Shown one piece after another: positions 22,601 through 32,255 of a stretch of 64,000 bases of DNA. This DNA comes from Theodoxus fluviatilis. Taxonomy: Eukaryota > Mollusca > Gastropoda > Cycloneritida > Neritidae. A model generated the notes under the pieces. That model searched no databases. It saw only the letters and a program-made list of their open reading frames with translations, and was not told the origin of the DNA. The stretch is from the NCBI GenBank assembly GCA_034096865.1, contig JAWQFJ010016895.1:1-64000 (forward strand). Reading direction: 5' to 3'. How positions within the stretch are numbered: the first letter of the stretch is position 1; every line of letters begins with the position of its first letter. The translations under genes and the position numbers were made by a program.

Positions 22601-24254
22601 GGAAAGTATGGGGCAGTAAGGGGCAGTATGGGAAAGTATGGGAAAGTATGGGGCAGTATGGGGCAGTATGGGAAAGTATGGGAAAGTATGGGGCAGTATG
22701 GGAAAGTATGGGGCAGTATGGGAAAGTAAGGGGCAGTATGGGAAAGTAAGGGGCAGTATGGGAAAGTAAGGGGCAGTATGGGAAAGTAAGGGGCAGTATG
22801 GGAAAGTATGGGGCAGTATGGGAAAGTATGGGGCAGTATGGGAAAGTAAGGGGCAGTATGGGAAAGTAAGGGGCAGTATGGGAAAGTAAGGGGCAGTATG
22901 GGAAAGTATGGGGCAGTATGGGAAAGTAAGGGGCAGTATGGGAAAGTAAGGGGCAGTATGGGAAAGTAAGGGGCAGTATGGGAAAGTAAGGGGCAGTATG
23001 GGAAAGTAAGGGGCAGTATGGGAAAGTAAGGGGCAGTATGGGAAAGTAAGGGGCAGTATGGGAAAGTAAGGGGCAGTATGGGAAAGTATGGGAAAGTAAG
23101 GGGCAGTAAGGGGCAGTATGGGAAAGTATGGGAAAGTATGGGGCAGTATGGGAAAGTAAGGGGCAGTATGGGAAAGTAAGGGGCAGTATGGGAAAGTAAG
23201 GGGCAGTATGGGAAAGTATGGGAAAGTAAGGGGCAGTAAGGGGCAGTATGGGAAAGTATGGGAAAGTATGGGGCAGTATGGGAAAGTAAGGGGCAGTATG
23301 GGAAAGTAAGGGGCAGTATGGGAAAGTATGGGGCAGTATGGGAAAGTAAGGGGCAGTATGGGAAAGTAAGGGGCAGTATGGGAAAGTAAGGGGCAGTATG
23401 GGAAAGTAAGGGGCAGTATGGGAAAGTATGGGAAAGTAAGGGGCAGTATGGGAAAGTAAGGGGCAGTATGGGAAAGTAAGGGGCAGTATGGGAAAGTAAG
23501 GGGCAGTATGGGAAAGTAAGGGGCAGTATGGGAAAGTAAGGGGCAGTATGGGAAAGTAAGGGGCAGTATGGGAAAGTAAGGGGCAGTATGGGAAAGTATG
23601 GGAAAGTAAGGGGCAGTAAGGGGCAGTATGGGAAAGTATGGGAAAGTATGGGGCAGTATGGGAAAGTAAGGGGCAGTATGGGAAAGTAAGGGGCAGTATG
23701 GGAAAGTAAGGGGCAGTATGGGAAAGTAAGGGGCAGTATGGGAAAGTATGGGAAAGTAAGGGGCAGTATGGGAAAGTAAGGGGCAGTATGGGAAAGTAAG
23801 GGGCAGTATGGGAAAGTAAGGGGCAGTATGGGAAAGTAAGGGGCAGTATGGGAAAGTAAGGGGCAGTATGGGAAAGTAAGGGACAGTATGGGAAAGTAAG
23901 GGGCAGTATGGGAAAGTAAGGGACAGTATGGGAAAGTAAGGGGCAGTATGGGAAAGGAAGTATTTTATGTTAACTAGATTTGCAAATGCATGTATCTGGG
24001 AGATGCATGTATCTGGGAGATGCATGTATCTGGGAGATGCATGTATCTGGGAGAGGAATGGTACCCGAGTCCAAATTCCAAACCAATACTCTGTGCCACC
24101 TTTACATGATGGGTTTTCATTCATGCCATGACAACATTGTGATTCTTGCAGGGAGCTAAACCTGCGGCGCCCCATCTACCAGCAGACTGCCTGCTATGGC
24201 CACTTCGGGCGCCCGGAGTTTCCGTGGGAACAACCTAAATCCCTGAAGGTCTAG
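7142..24254 (+). CDS. MAT2A: S-adenosylmethionine synthetase (methionine adenosyltransferase), 8 exons, diverged active site
   Basis: Predicted to make S-adenosylmethionine from ATP and methionine in the cytosol. Exons 7142-7265, 8095-8295, 8803-8912, 10894-11037, 11726-11944, 13103-13285, 19092-19225 and 24152-24254 join in phase to 405 codons plus TAG, close to the usual ~395 aa. Conserved: [19 protein letters not shown] (residues 29-47), [17 protein letters not shown] (142-158), DAGLTGRK (268-275), GGGALSGKD (288-296), and the RPIYQ and YGHFG tail. Unusual: the QSPDI(A)QGV gating loop is replaced around 122-135, the first signature Gly is Lys141, VACE is VSVD (65-68), GGGAF is GGGAL, and the Lys of KDxxKVDRSAAY is Met299. 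Family is certain; full catalytic activity is not. It could be a neofunctionalised paralogue or a regulatory subunit-like form. Confidence 0.9.
7859..7906. repeat. (CCTT)n microsatellite, SAM synthetase intron 1
   Basis: About twelve tandem copies of CCTT. The rest of intron 1 shows no recognisable element. Confidence 0.95.
8095..8295 (+). CDS. MAT2A: SAM synthetase exon 2
   Basis: Acceptor ttgcag at 8094; encodes [10 protein letters not shown] through AKTGM to GYDSSAKG. The usual ACE of VACETVAKTGM is SVD here. Confidence 0.9.
8803..8912 (+). CDS. MAT2A: SAM synthetase exon 3
   Basis: Acceptor gttgcag; encodes [15 protein letters not shown] and an acidic stretch ([16 protein letters not shown]) where other SAM synthetases have the QSPDI-type gating loop, ending KAGDQ. 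Confidence 0.9.
8928..8974. repeat. (GA)n microsatellite, intron 3
   Basis: Nearly pure GA repeat a few bases after the exon 3 donor. Confidence 0.95.
9281..9662. repeat. diverged tandem duplication of about 199 bp, intron 3
   Basis: The block 9281-9478 is echoed at 9480-9662. Both contain a ccata(c/t) start, gatactgaa/gatgctgaa, an aaaacacarc stretch, tactccmcaattsgggattt and a matching end. The copies are well diverged, so the duplication is old. A third weaker copy may follow near 9705. Confidence 0.55.
10155..10204. repeat. (GA)n microsatellite, intron 3
   Basis: Twenty-five GA dinucleotides, followed by a short CA-rich stretch. Confidence 0.95.
10894..11037 (+). CDS. MAT2A: SAM synthetase exon 4
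   Basis: Acceptor gttgcag; encodes [18 protein letters not shown] to RPDSKTQ, 48 whole codons. The donor CAG|GTCGGT is weaker than average. Confidence 0.9.
11726..11944 (+). CDS. MAT2A: SAM synthetase exon 5
   Basis: Encodes [14 protein letters not shown], the [12 protein letters not shown] strand and [11 protein letters not shown], 73 whole codons. Donor CAG|GTGTGT. Confidence 0.9.
12072..12705. repeat. (ATC)n then long (TCC)n polypyrimidine tract, intron 5
   Basis: About seventeen ATC units (12072-12122) are followed by more than 500 bases of TCC and TTC repeats, pure TCC in several runs of 70-110 bases. The complementary strand is (GGA)n. Poly-Leu, poly-Gly and poly-Glu open frames here are repeat artefacts. 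Confidence 0.97.
13103..13285 (+). CDS. MAT2A: SAM synthetase exon 6
   Basis: Encodes [28 protein letters not shown] and [13 protein letters not shown]. The segment after SGKD reads [14 protein letters not shown], where PTKVDRSAAYAARW is usual. Confidence 0.9.
13609..13676. repeat. (GT)n microsatellite, intron 6
   Basis: Uninterrupted GT repeat of about 33 units, 150 bases before the DIRS element. Confidence 0.95.
13822..14053 (+). repeat. DIRS left inverted terminal repeat
   Basis: Starts gttttcccatcatactgacc and ends gacctctttgacac. Contains a CCAATCTGATTGG palindrome (about 13925-13937) and a TATAAAT box at 14012-14018, suggesting a promoter firing into the element. Confidence 0.88.
14054..15930 (+). 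mobile_element. CpG-rich interior of DIRS element, no recognised gene
   Basis: GC- and CpG-rich sequence unlike the AT-rich flanking intron. Several overlapping open frames of 140-236 codons exist on both strands but share no recognisable domain and look like by-products of base composition. A block at 14399-14545 recurs in diverged form at 15518-15680 (cggaacttccc, then a cgactgggrcagcgargtcg core and gtacgcggt). Confidence 0.5.
15930..17990 (+). repeat. degenerate tandem array inside DIRS element
   Basis: First come three copies of a unit with cccgcgcccttggatagtgg (15938, 16028 and 16130, approximate). Then about thirteen copies of a motif close to TTGATCCCGKCCATTCAGCT follow at about 16328, 16435, 16614, 16712, 16808, 16999, 17102, 17198, 17345, 17440, 17599, 17770 and 17942. 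A higher-order unit of about 385 bp (marked by gagctcggacaggtacgtat) is visible at 16290, 16672 and 17062. Confidence 0.75.
18004..18480 (+). pseudogene. DIRS tyrosine recombinase, C-terminal half, decayed
   Basis: The N-terminal part (from 18004) reads [16 protein letters not shown] and [20 protein letters not shown]. After a frame change near 18205 it continues [28 protein letters not shown], a TAG at 18315-18317, then [20 protein letters not shown] and LRDV. This order matches the catalytic end of DIRS recombinases, with FTRHYL supplying the Tyr nucleophile. The HxxR motif reads HELC, so the catalytic Arg is lost (CGC to TGC would explain it). Frameshift, stop and Arg loss make it inactive. 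Confidence 0.75.
18532..18626 (-). repeat. DIRS internal complementary region
   Basis: 18532-18570 is the reverse complement of the left terminus (ending ggtcagtatgatgggaaaac). 18571-18626 is the reverse complement of the right terminus including its extension (gttttcctaacatacttacc then agtagacaac). Where left and right repeats differ, each half follows its own partner, so it records a left-right end junction. Confidence 0.85.
18676..18933 (-). repeat. DIRS right inverted terminal repeat with extension
   Basis: 18676-18907 is the inverse of the left repeat with a few mismatches near the tip. 18908-18933 (atagaaattagtttaaattt then cttcaa) is the extra right end that reappears inverted in the internal complementary region. 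Confidence 0.87.
19092..19225 (+). CDS. MAT2A: SAM synthetase exon 7
   Basis: Acceptor ttttcag; encodes [20 protein letters not shown] to FDLRPGMIV. Ends in phase 2 before GTAAGT. It lies 158 bases after the DIRS element ends. Confidence 0.9.
19749..21484. repeat. 56-bp minisatellite, about 31 copies, intron 7
   Basis: Each unit contains tctaaatgtagcagtcaaat, gaagcccacaggtaagg, and ctgcctctgtggccgagtg. Variants are few (gctgcc/ggtgcc, ggccga/gcccaa), so the array is young. Every unit carries a splice-donor-like CAGGTAAGG and nine or ten bases of a pol III A box (TGGCCGAGTG). Confidence 0.95.
21455..21780 (+). repeat. tRNA-derived SINE-like element
   Basis: Sequence after the last minisatellite unit continues gtggccgagtggtgaatgta, gaggctagagggtgtggcattcaaagc. 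This resembles a tRNA-Leu/Ser-type head with a perfect A box (TGGCCGAGTGG) and a decayed B box. The 3' limit is uncertain. Confidence 0.5.
21897..23957. repeat. 20-bp G-rich minisatellite, about 100 copies, intron 7
   Basis: Basic unit ggggcagtatgggaaagtaa, built of two 10-mers (ggggcagtat/aag and ggaaagtaag/tatg); occasional 10-bp slips change the order. The 772-codon minus-strand frame through it is a periodic artefact. Confidence 0.97.
23986..24056. repeat. 17-bp tandem repeat, four copies
   Basis: gcatgtatctgggagat repeated four times, about 100 bases before the last SAM synthetase exon. Confidence 0.9.
24152..24254 (+). CDS. MAT2A: SAM synthetase exon 8 (terminal)
   Basis: Acceptor cttgcag; encodes [20 protein letters not shown] and [11 protein letters not shown], then TAG at 24252-24254. 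Confidence 0.9.
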
Positions 24255-26150
24255 GCAGGGAGACCGGCAAGAGGGGAATGTAGCAAGTGGCTAGGCAAGC
24301 ATTGTAAAGGTGGTGCTTAACTAGCAGACGCTACATTTGGTCACCTGACACAAAATTCACACCACATGCACAGCATTTTTATGTATGGGCAATTCTTGAC
24401 ATTAGAGTAAAGTGTCTAGACACATCTATTCTGATTTCCTGCCTTGGTGGACTATTTCATAGAAGTAAAGCTGACTGTTCAAACCACTCATCTACCTGAG
24501 AAGCCATGTGGTATCACGTATCTCTGTGGCCTGAACTTCCAGCGCTACATCGACCTGCATGACAATTTCAATAGTGATGCAATTCTAATGAATATTGATG
24601 TATTCTACACAGAGCTTTGAAGAATTAATACTCTTGTTTGGTTAGTTTCTTTGAATGGTGTACAGTAATTTAAAAAATGAATATTTTGCATACAAACCAA
24701 AGGCAAGTTCTTTGTTGACATGTGTGATCAAGTACACTGTATTTCAGTGTCTCCTTTGTCCTACTAGTTAAGGACAGCAACAGCAGTCCACTTGTGCAAG
24801 ACAGACACTGATGTCGAGTTGTGTCCACTAGATAAGCACCAGCTTAAGGGTTTCAGATGAAGAAGCAAATGATGTTGGATGAAGAGGCGAGTGGAATGAA
24901 AAGAAATGGACCAAGAGTATAGTGGGGACTGGCTTGTGGGTGATCCATTATGTGGTTGCTATTGATACTTTGAGGGTCTATTAACTTCATGTCTGAGGTT
25001 TCCTTTTTGATAGATTGTGCCAATGTATGTGTCATAGCTAGATGACATTTCACTGTCTCATTTGAACCCAACCAATTTTTGTTATTGCACATGAACAAAG
25101 TTGTTTTATGTTATTTCATGTGAAATATGAATCTCTATCCAAGCTGATACTGATAGGTGCAAAATCTTTATTGAGATCAAAGGTATATAAGTTGTACAAT
25201 TGTTTGAGGCTTTTCTTGCAAGTTGCTTGCTGTGAACCCTTATTGGTGAATCTGGTTTTGGTTAGTCAATTTTAAAATGAACCATTAGAGATTTTTGTTC
25301 ATTAGGGCTCAAGTAAAAAATGCTTTGTGTATTTTTTGTTCTCGGTATTTGAAAAAGTGATCTGTGTAAGCGATCTGTGTAAGCTCACTTTTTGTTCTTT
25401 TTGTGAATATTCTCAATCTGACATACATTTTTGGTGTGAAGCAAAGCTGTCATTATTTCTTTGTTGAGTCAAACAACGATTTCTCACTGAGATTTTGATT
25501 CTGTGACCATGGAACACTTCAAAGTTTCTTCAGGTTGCTCATTTCCATTGGAATAGCTGACATACACATTATGTTCACTTATATGACTCTTTTCAGAACA
25601 CTGCTTGCTTAATGCACAATTAATGGTAACTAAAGGGAAAACTTCAGTGATTGCAAAAGTATACATAGTGAAATCTTGAAGATACCTACATTGTTGTTGC
25701 ACTTAGATTTTTTTAATAACAATTTTTAATGCTCCAATATGCATTTTGGGTGCTACCTTATCTTCTCTCATGCAGGGTTACACACCGGAAAGTGCATTAC
25801 TCTAGCAACAGGTGACTGGATACAGAGGCATTGGGTAGTTTTGTACGCAGGAAAGGTCTGCATGTAGTTGTGACATTGTTCCCTGGCATGGCATATGATA
25901 TTGTATGTTTACAGTGGGTTTTTAACAACCTGATGGGTTAATACAGGATATTTACCACCTCTAACATGCCTATATTTAGCCACCGGCCTATGGCATATTC
26001 AAACTGTGATTGCCATTCCACCTTTTGACACTTTGCTCCTGCATTCCCTGGGTCACAAGTGTGATGATGCATAATGAGGGTTTTGCTTTGGTTTGACTGT
26101 TTTATGTAAGTTTTCACATTCAGGCCCAATAAATAAGCCATGTCAACAGA
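24255..26150 (+). other. 3' UTR of SAM synthetase gene
   Basis: AT-rich sequence without long open frames follows the stop codon. The first clear AATAAA is at 26128-26133. The length of about 1.9 kb is plausible for a UTR but unproven. Confidence 0.5.
26128..26133 (+). terminator. polyadenylation signal AATAAA
   Basis: Canonical hexamer, first strong candidate downstream of the SAM synthetase stop, with GT/T-rich sequence within 30-60 bases after it. Confidence 0.5.
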
Positions 26151-26409
26151 TTCATGTTTTGTGGATTTATTTTTATTTTCCTAATCTAATATAGTGTATT
26201 TGGTAAGACAAGTACATCAAGTGTTTATTTCTGATGCAAACGAGTTTATGGTGAGATACGCTGAGAGAATGTTGTCTCCAGGCTCAGTGTGGACTGTACC
26301 ATGTGAGTGTCCAGCAGCCAGCACAGAGGAGGATGTCCCACCACTAGGATATGCTGGCTAAGGCAGTCCAAAAGGCGTTTCCGTTTGTGTGTGTTTGTGT
26401 GTGTGTGTG

Positions 26410-26862
26410 CAGACCTGCCAAGTACTACAATTTAGGTGTAGCATGCTACGATTTCGACATGCTTGCTAGGATGCTACGATCGTCAGGGAAAACTACGATT
26501 TTTCTGCGCGCTTGAACTTTTGACCGTCATGTAGAATTCCCCCCCCCCCCCCGCCGCCTTCACAGCCTGTATCTCCTCTTCCCCACCCCCCCACCGTATC
26601 TCCTCTTCCCCACCCCCCCACCCCCCCTCCCCCCGCTTTCATGTTGTCAGTGCAGCTCTTCGCGCCGCCTTCACAGCTTTATCTCTCTTCCCCCCCCCAC
26701 CCGCTTCATGCCGACGGTTGAGCGCTTCGCGCCTTCAGAGACTTCTCTTCCCCCCCCTTTCCCCCCCCTCCCCCCCCCCCTTCCGCTACGCCTATTTCTT
26801 AAATGCTACTCCAAAAATCTCTGGATGCTACTGTTTGGCATGATGGTGGGTTGGCAGGTCTG
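26410..26862 (+). mobile_element. hAT-like MITE, CAGACCTGCCAA ends
   Basis: Inverted ends CAGACCTGCCAA and TTGGCAGGTCTG, flanked by tgtgtg on both sides (inside a GT repeat, so the duplication is not decisive). Subterminal gtagcatgctacgat-type motifs and a C-rich middle match the element at 47698-48103 in opposite orientation. Confidence 0.7.
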
Positions 26863-27682
<820 letters not shown>

Positions 27683-27685
<3 letters not shown>

Positions 27686-29101
27686 GAGCACTAGATGTGC
27701 AGCTGTTGCTTTGCTCCCAGGGCAAGACCGCTGGGAAAGCCTTTATTTCCAAGTCATAGCGTAATTTCTATTAAACAGCCTACTTGTAGCCTATAGGGGA
27801 AAGTGGGGCATTAGTGACCACTTCGATGAAACAAATTTAACATTATTTCAGTTTTAGTTATCTTATTTTCAAAACGAGTTTCAACCAATCAAAGTTAGTT
27901 TCTCTCGTGAATGACATATGGTTTTGACCCAGTCAGAAATGGGTCAGTCACAATGCAAGTTTTTTTACCACTCTTTTGCTGCTATGTTGAAAGTCCGAAA
28001 AAACTTTACCTCTTAGACCTCACTCACATTTAACTTCAATGTGCATTTCGTGAACAACAAAGGAACACGAGAACTGCATCAGTGCTTTCCTAAACCACCG
28101 AGCATTAATTTTATGATGTTTCGTGTTATTCTTCGTGTATTTTGTACTGCTTTGGAGAGACAATTTTGCAGATAATTGAAGAGTGGCATTTTCGGTGACG
28201 TTTTTTAATTCTCCATTAAAAATGTCATTGAAGTTTGTGCATTATGATAAGTTTGATGATATTTCAGCACTGACAGTTAAAACTTTCAGACCACTTATTA
28301 ATCTTGAATGAGAAAGGCAAAGCCCATGAGAGTTAATCAAAATGTGGTGGGGCTTTAGCCCCAAATTTTAGCGTTTTGTTTCTATAATGACAAATTTTGA
28401 AGTCAATAAGACTGCAATATAGGACTGATGAAATACACATACACCTCTACTCTAAATTGGTATGTGTGTCTTTTTTCTGCTCCATACACTTATCCCAAAA
28501 ATGTCAGTAAAAGACTAGTTGGTGCCTGTTTCCCTTCAGTTAAATTTCTGTACCTGATTCTGTAGCATTATGTCGAGAAAACAGCCGTTTCTGCCATAAG
28601 TATATACACAAATCAGAAGAAATAAATGGAAACCATACACTTTGTTTGATGAATGGTATCACAGACAGCTTGTTGGATCCTATGCTTGCGTTTTTCAACC
28701 GTGTGAGCAGGCAAGTAGGCGCCACACAAAACTTAAACGCAGGGATGCCTCTGTCTTTTCGGTCCATCGTTACACTCGTAGAAACTGTACGGGCGGCTTT
28801 CTCCATTCTTCTCAGGCCATTGAGGCTCGCCAGTAGGGCCTACAGATACAAGAGTGTTCACATCTAAAGTACGCGTCATCGTTGCTGCAAATGCACATGC
28901 AGCCACATGCACAACAAGCTACTTATGAGTAAAAGTTGCCTATTTATTGACCCTCACTTTTGCTGTTGGTAAAACTGAGGAAGGGCTATGCCCGAAACTT
29001 TTGCTTTCCTTCGGGAATCCGGCGGTCAATCTTTTTGAAGGAAAAAAAGTGGATTCGATAACGTACCCGACCGACCCCGTTTTTGTTTTCTGCCGACCCT
29101 T
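27683..29101. other. intergenic, nothing recognised
   Basis: No reading frame above about 88 codons and no recognisable domain. The last part is the target into which the LINE at 29109 inserted. Confidence 0.4.
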
Positions 29102-29108
29102 CGTTAAT

Positions 29109-30778
29109 TTTTTTTTTTTTTTTTCAGAATAGAATTTTTATTCATGCAGAATACATTTAAACGTGCATAAACGATGTCTATGGCAAAGAAAACATTTTCT
29201 TAGCGTCTATCAACACAACATGGGGCGCAGAAGATTAACAAATGAAGCGCTGCACTACATCTGTAGGTGCTCGGAAGAGGCAAAGAGCGCTCAATTCTCA
29301 CCCCAACCCTAGAAAGTTCCAGGTGGGAAAGAATACATCAATTTAGGCAAGTTGTCTAAACGCAGCCGCCAGGATCAGGGGCGGGGAAAACCCCTCGGCT
29401 TTGGGTCACGGGCAGCCTCACGCTTGGCCGACGATGTGATCGCGAACGCGTTGCCCCTCACAATTGACAGCGAGATTCTCTGGAAAAGGAACTGTGTCTG
29501 GCGTGGGTCATCTGTCGACAGTGCAATCCGTTGGCCGATCTCTCGGATGAGTTCCGTTGCTGCCGGTCCGACTACTCCGGTTGTTTCAACAGCAAACGGG
29601 ACGAAGTGGTACCTTTCCGAGATAGAGGCGTACTTCCTCCTCTTCGAACCTTCGGCTGTCCGGCAGGCGTTCCCTGGGTCGATAGCAGAATCTGTCATTG
29701 AAGACGGCGCGAAAGAGTCAGAGCAGGTGGCGTCCCAAACAAGTGACTTGCCGTTCTTAAATGGGAAGACAGTCATGCCGTCGGGGCGTCGCCCATCTCC
29801 TCTGTCGAGGCCAACCGGTTCCATAACGGAGTACAGGCCTGCGGAGTCGAGCGACCGTTTGATGACGTCGTTGAGAGCGGCGTGGCGTGGGAATCTCCCG
29901 GCACTGTAGCGGCATGAAAGCGGATGCAAGCCGTAGGTGTCGACCGTCTTGCCGCATCGACAGGGGTGGCTCTGGCACATCTGCTGGCCGAGGCGGAGAG
30001 AGACAGCAATCCTGAGCGTCTCGTCGTCTAGGAGGGTGCCGAGCGAAGTGGCGGGAATGGCGTGTAACCAGCATCCGCTGTTCGGTTGTGCGGCCGAGCC
30101 CAGACAAACCAAACGATGCTGGTTAAGACGGGGTCTGAGCTCGTTCGCGACAGCTCGACTGGCAGTGCGATCCCAACTGTGCTGGGATTCCGGGATATCG
30201 GCATATGGGAGCCCCTTCTGTCTCCAACGGCCGAGAGCGTCCTCTGCGTCCACTGGAGATGAATCGCCATCCGTGTTTTGGCCAAGGATGGCTTTGACGA
30301 GCCGCTCGCTAGAGTAGACAGAGGCCAGGAAAGCAGGGAGTGCCAAGTCGCTGGCGGTCCTAAGGCCTACGCCACCCTCGGCCAGTGGTAGCGTCGCCTG
30401 TCGCCAGCCCGTGTCGTCGAAAGCGATGTTGAGGAGGCGTTCGGCGGCCTTTTTCAGGACACTGTCAAACTCGAGGAGCTCTGCCTCGGCGGTGTATGCT
30501 CGGCAGCTTCGGAGTGTATAAAGGAGTTTCGGCGCCGCGAAGCAATTCCTGAGGAGGAACAGAGCAGGATGCGAATCGAGGTATTCGAGACGGGTCGTCA
30601 TGGAGCGCAGATCATCTGTCTTTTTTACTATTGTAGCCGACGTCGCGATCGCACTAATTGGTGAGCCCAGCAGTTCCAGATGGTCCAGCTCCGTCACTCG
30701 GACACCAGGCAGGACAGGTCTAAAATTGGCCAAGTGGGCGGCGAATTGCTCAGCGGGGAAACCAACGTTGACGATTTC
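29109..30778 (-). mobile_element. 5'-truncated non-LTR retrotransposon with target duplication
   Basis: On the minus strand the element ends in an AATAAA signal (about 29138-29143) and a poly(A) tail (poly-T on + at 29109-29124). The 7-bp cgttaat occurs directly outside both ends (29102-29108 and 30779-30785). 5' truncation, 3' poly(A) and a short target duplication are the signature of LINE target-primed integration. Confidence 0.8.
29375..30778 (-). CDS. C-terminal part of LINE polyprotein, uninterrupted, 5' truncated
   Basis: About 467 codons are open to the stop at 29375; the first ten codons of the longer frame to 30808 lie outside the element. The protein begins just after where the reverse-transcriptase palm should be, then gives a thumb-like stretch (GWRQATLPLAEGGVGLRTAS), a Cys/His cluster (CRCGKTVDTYGLHPLSC) and RRPDGMTVF followed by LVWDATCSD. 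The Cys/His knuckle with R..PD...D resembles the restriction-like endonuclease end of R2/NeSL-type LINEs (inference). The catalytic reverse transcriptase is missing, so it is not autonomous, but the absence of stops suggests a recent insertion. Confidence 0.65.
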   Translation of the reverse strand, partial: EIVNVGFPAEQFAAHLANFRPVLPGVRVTELDHLELLGSPISAIATSATIVKKTDDLRSMTTRLEYLDSHPALFLLRNCFAAPKLLYTLRSCRAYTAEAELLEFDSVLKKAAERLLNIAFDDTGWRQATLPLAEGGVGLRTASDLALPAFLASVYSSERLVKAILGQNTDGDSSPVDAEDALGRWRQKGLPYADIPESQHSWDRTASRAVANELRPRLNQHRLVCLGSAAQPNSGCWLHAIPATSLGTLLDDETLRIAVSLRLGQQMCQSHPCRCGKTVDTYGLHPLSCRYSAGRFPRHAALNDVIKRSLDSAGLYSVMEPVGLDRGDGRRPDGMTVFPFKNGKSLVWDATCSDSFAPSSMTDSAIDPGNACRTAEGSKRRKYASISERYHFVPFAVETTGVVGPAATELIREIGQRIALSTDDPRQTQFLFQRISLSIVRGNAFAITSSAKREAARDPKPRGFPRP

Positions 30779-30785
30779 CGTTAAT

Positions 30786-30990
30786 TGTTGGTTTTTTCCA
30801 TCATACAAAAAAGAAAAGGAAGAAATCGACAGTCAACAAAGAACTGCGTGCTGTCCCATCTTCCCTGCCGTAGCAGCACTCAAAGAATCCAATGTTCAAA
30901 TTCTAAAAAGCGTTTTCGGTGAAAGAATGTAATTTCGATCGTTTATGGCCGCTTCCTTAAACAAAAAATTCTAGTTTAGGTCTATGTTCC
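30786..30990. repeat. dispersed repeat fragment (family seen in ABCA introns)
   Basis: The pattern aagaaa...caacaaagaactgc, cccatcttccc and a later aaaagttn(a/t)tcagtgaaag-like stretch recurs at about 32800-33000 and 44820-45150. Likely an old SINE-like family; boundaries are unclear. Confidence 0.4.
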
Positions 30991-31437
30991 GATCATTTTT
31001 CTTTCTTTCTTTCTCTGCCCCCCCCCCCCCCCCCCCCCCCTTAAGTTTTCCTTTGCCATATTCAAATCTGTTAAAACGCAGGCTGTTACAGTTACGAGTA
31101 GAAATGTTATGTGTTTGATGGCGGAACTCGGCCGAGGTCATCAAGTATAGAACAAAGGAGATAACCCACGACATCGCGATGTCAGCAGCAACGCACAAGC
31201 GGGGTGTCCTGGAAGGACAGGACAGTGAAAGGAGGCGTTACAGGTGTACCCCGGTCTCCTTATGATTTCCAATGTTGCACTTCGGCCCAGTGTCTGTCAG
31301 AGATGAACAAATGATTTGGGTATCGGTCACAGTGCTTGGATTCTCTTGAACGGAGGGGAGGATAACATCTTCCCGAGACAAGTTTGTCACTGTCAGCTGA
31401 TCATTTTGTTGGTGACGCAGCGAAAAGAGGTTTCAAA
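30991..31437 (+). promoter_or_regulatory. putative promoter/5' UTR region of ABCA gene
   Basis: Contains a TTTC-rich run and a poly-C run (about 31018-31040), then about 390 bases of mixed sequence up to the start codon. No obvious TATA box near the start. An upstream non-coding exon cannot be excluded. Confidence 0.3.
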
Positions 31438-31732
31438 ATGGGCAACCTCAGACAGTTCGGTCTTCTTCTCTGGAAAAACTATGTGCTGCAGAAGAGGAAA
31501 GTGTTTGTCACTTTACTGGAAATTGGCTTGCCGGCTATGTTTGCTCTTCTTTTGATCGAGATCCGCCACATTACTCAATCAACTTTGTACACCAACGTCA
31601 CTACATGGACTCCGTGCGAGATAAATGTTTTTCCAAGCAAAGGCCTACCACCCAGACTGTGCTACTTCCCTGAGAACAATGAAACACGAACGATCATGAA
31701 TATGGTTAAGTCCAAACTCAGCTTTGATGAAG
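31438..31732 (+). CDS. ABCA3: ABCA exon 1
   Basis: Start ATG in ttcaaaATGG; encodes [20 protein letters not shown] and the first membrane helix. Donor GAAG|GTAAGC. Confidence 0.9.
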
Positions 31733-32218
31733 GTAAGCCCGAAAAGATTGCCTCACACTTGCTTGTGTGCCGAGAGCACTTGTCGCTCCATGACGTTGAG
31801 TGGTGGGGTGGAGGAGGGAGGCGCGTGCACGCTGAATTTATAATAAAGTGGTAATTTGCTTTGACCAAAGACCTCAGTTGGGAGTAAGAGCTTGGAAGCT
31901 TAAAGTGAGACTGAATTCCGCAACAAAGTTTATCCTCGAAGTTATGCAAGGCACACACAGCTACTCTTGTAGTTGCATTGACTTTTAGATGAGCGGGGGG
32001 GGTGGGGGTGGGGGGTTGATATGGATTAGGGATAATGGGTGTTATAAAGGGGAGAGAGGGAGAGAAAGATGGACAGTATAAGTAAATATCATTTCTGAAC
32101 AGCAGGTTTTGTGTAAATTTATGCATTTTTTCTATCCACTGTTGATTCTATAAAAGTATATTGTACATCATGTTAACATCATTGAAAAGTGATGACATAG
32201 TTCATACAAACATACATG

Positions 32219-32255
<37 letters not shown>

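Noticed and set aside
21857..24175. 772-codon minus-strand open frame
   Set aside because: It is the 20-bp minisatellite read in frame, with a 20-residue period, and it overlaps the real last exon of the SAM synthetase gene on the other strand.
28540..28867. short overlapping frames of 64-88 codons
   Set aside because: No domain, no splice context and contradictory frames.
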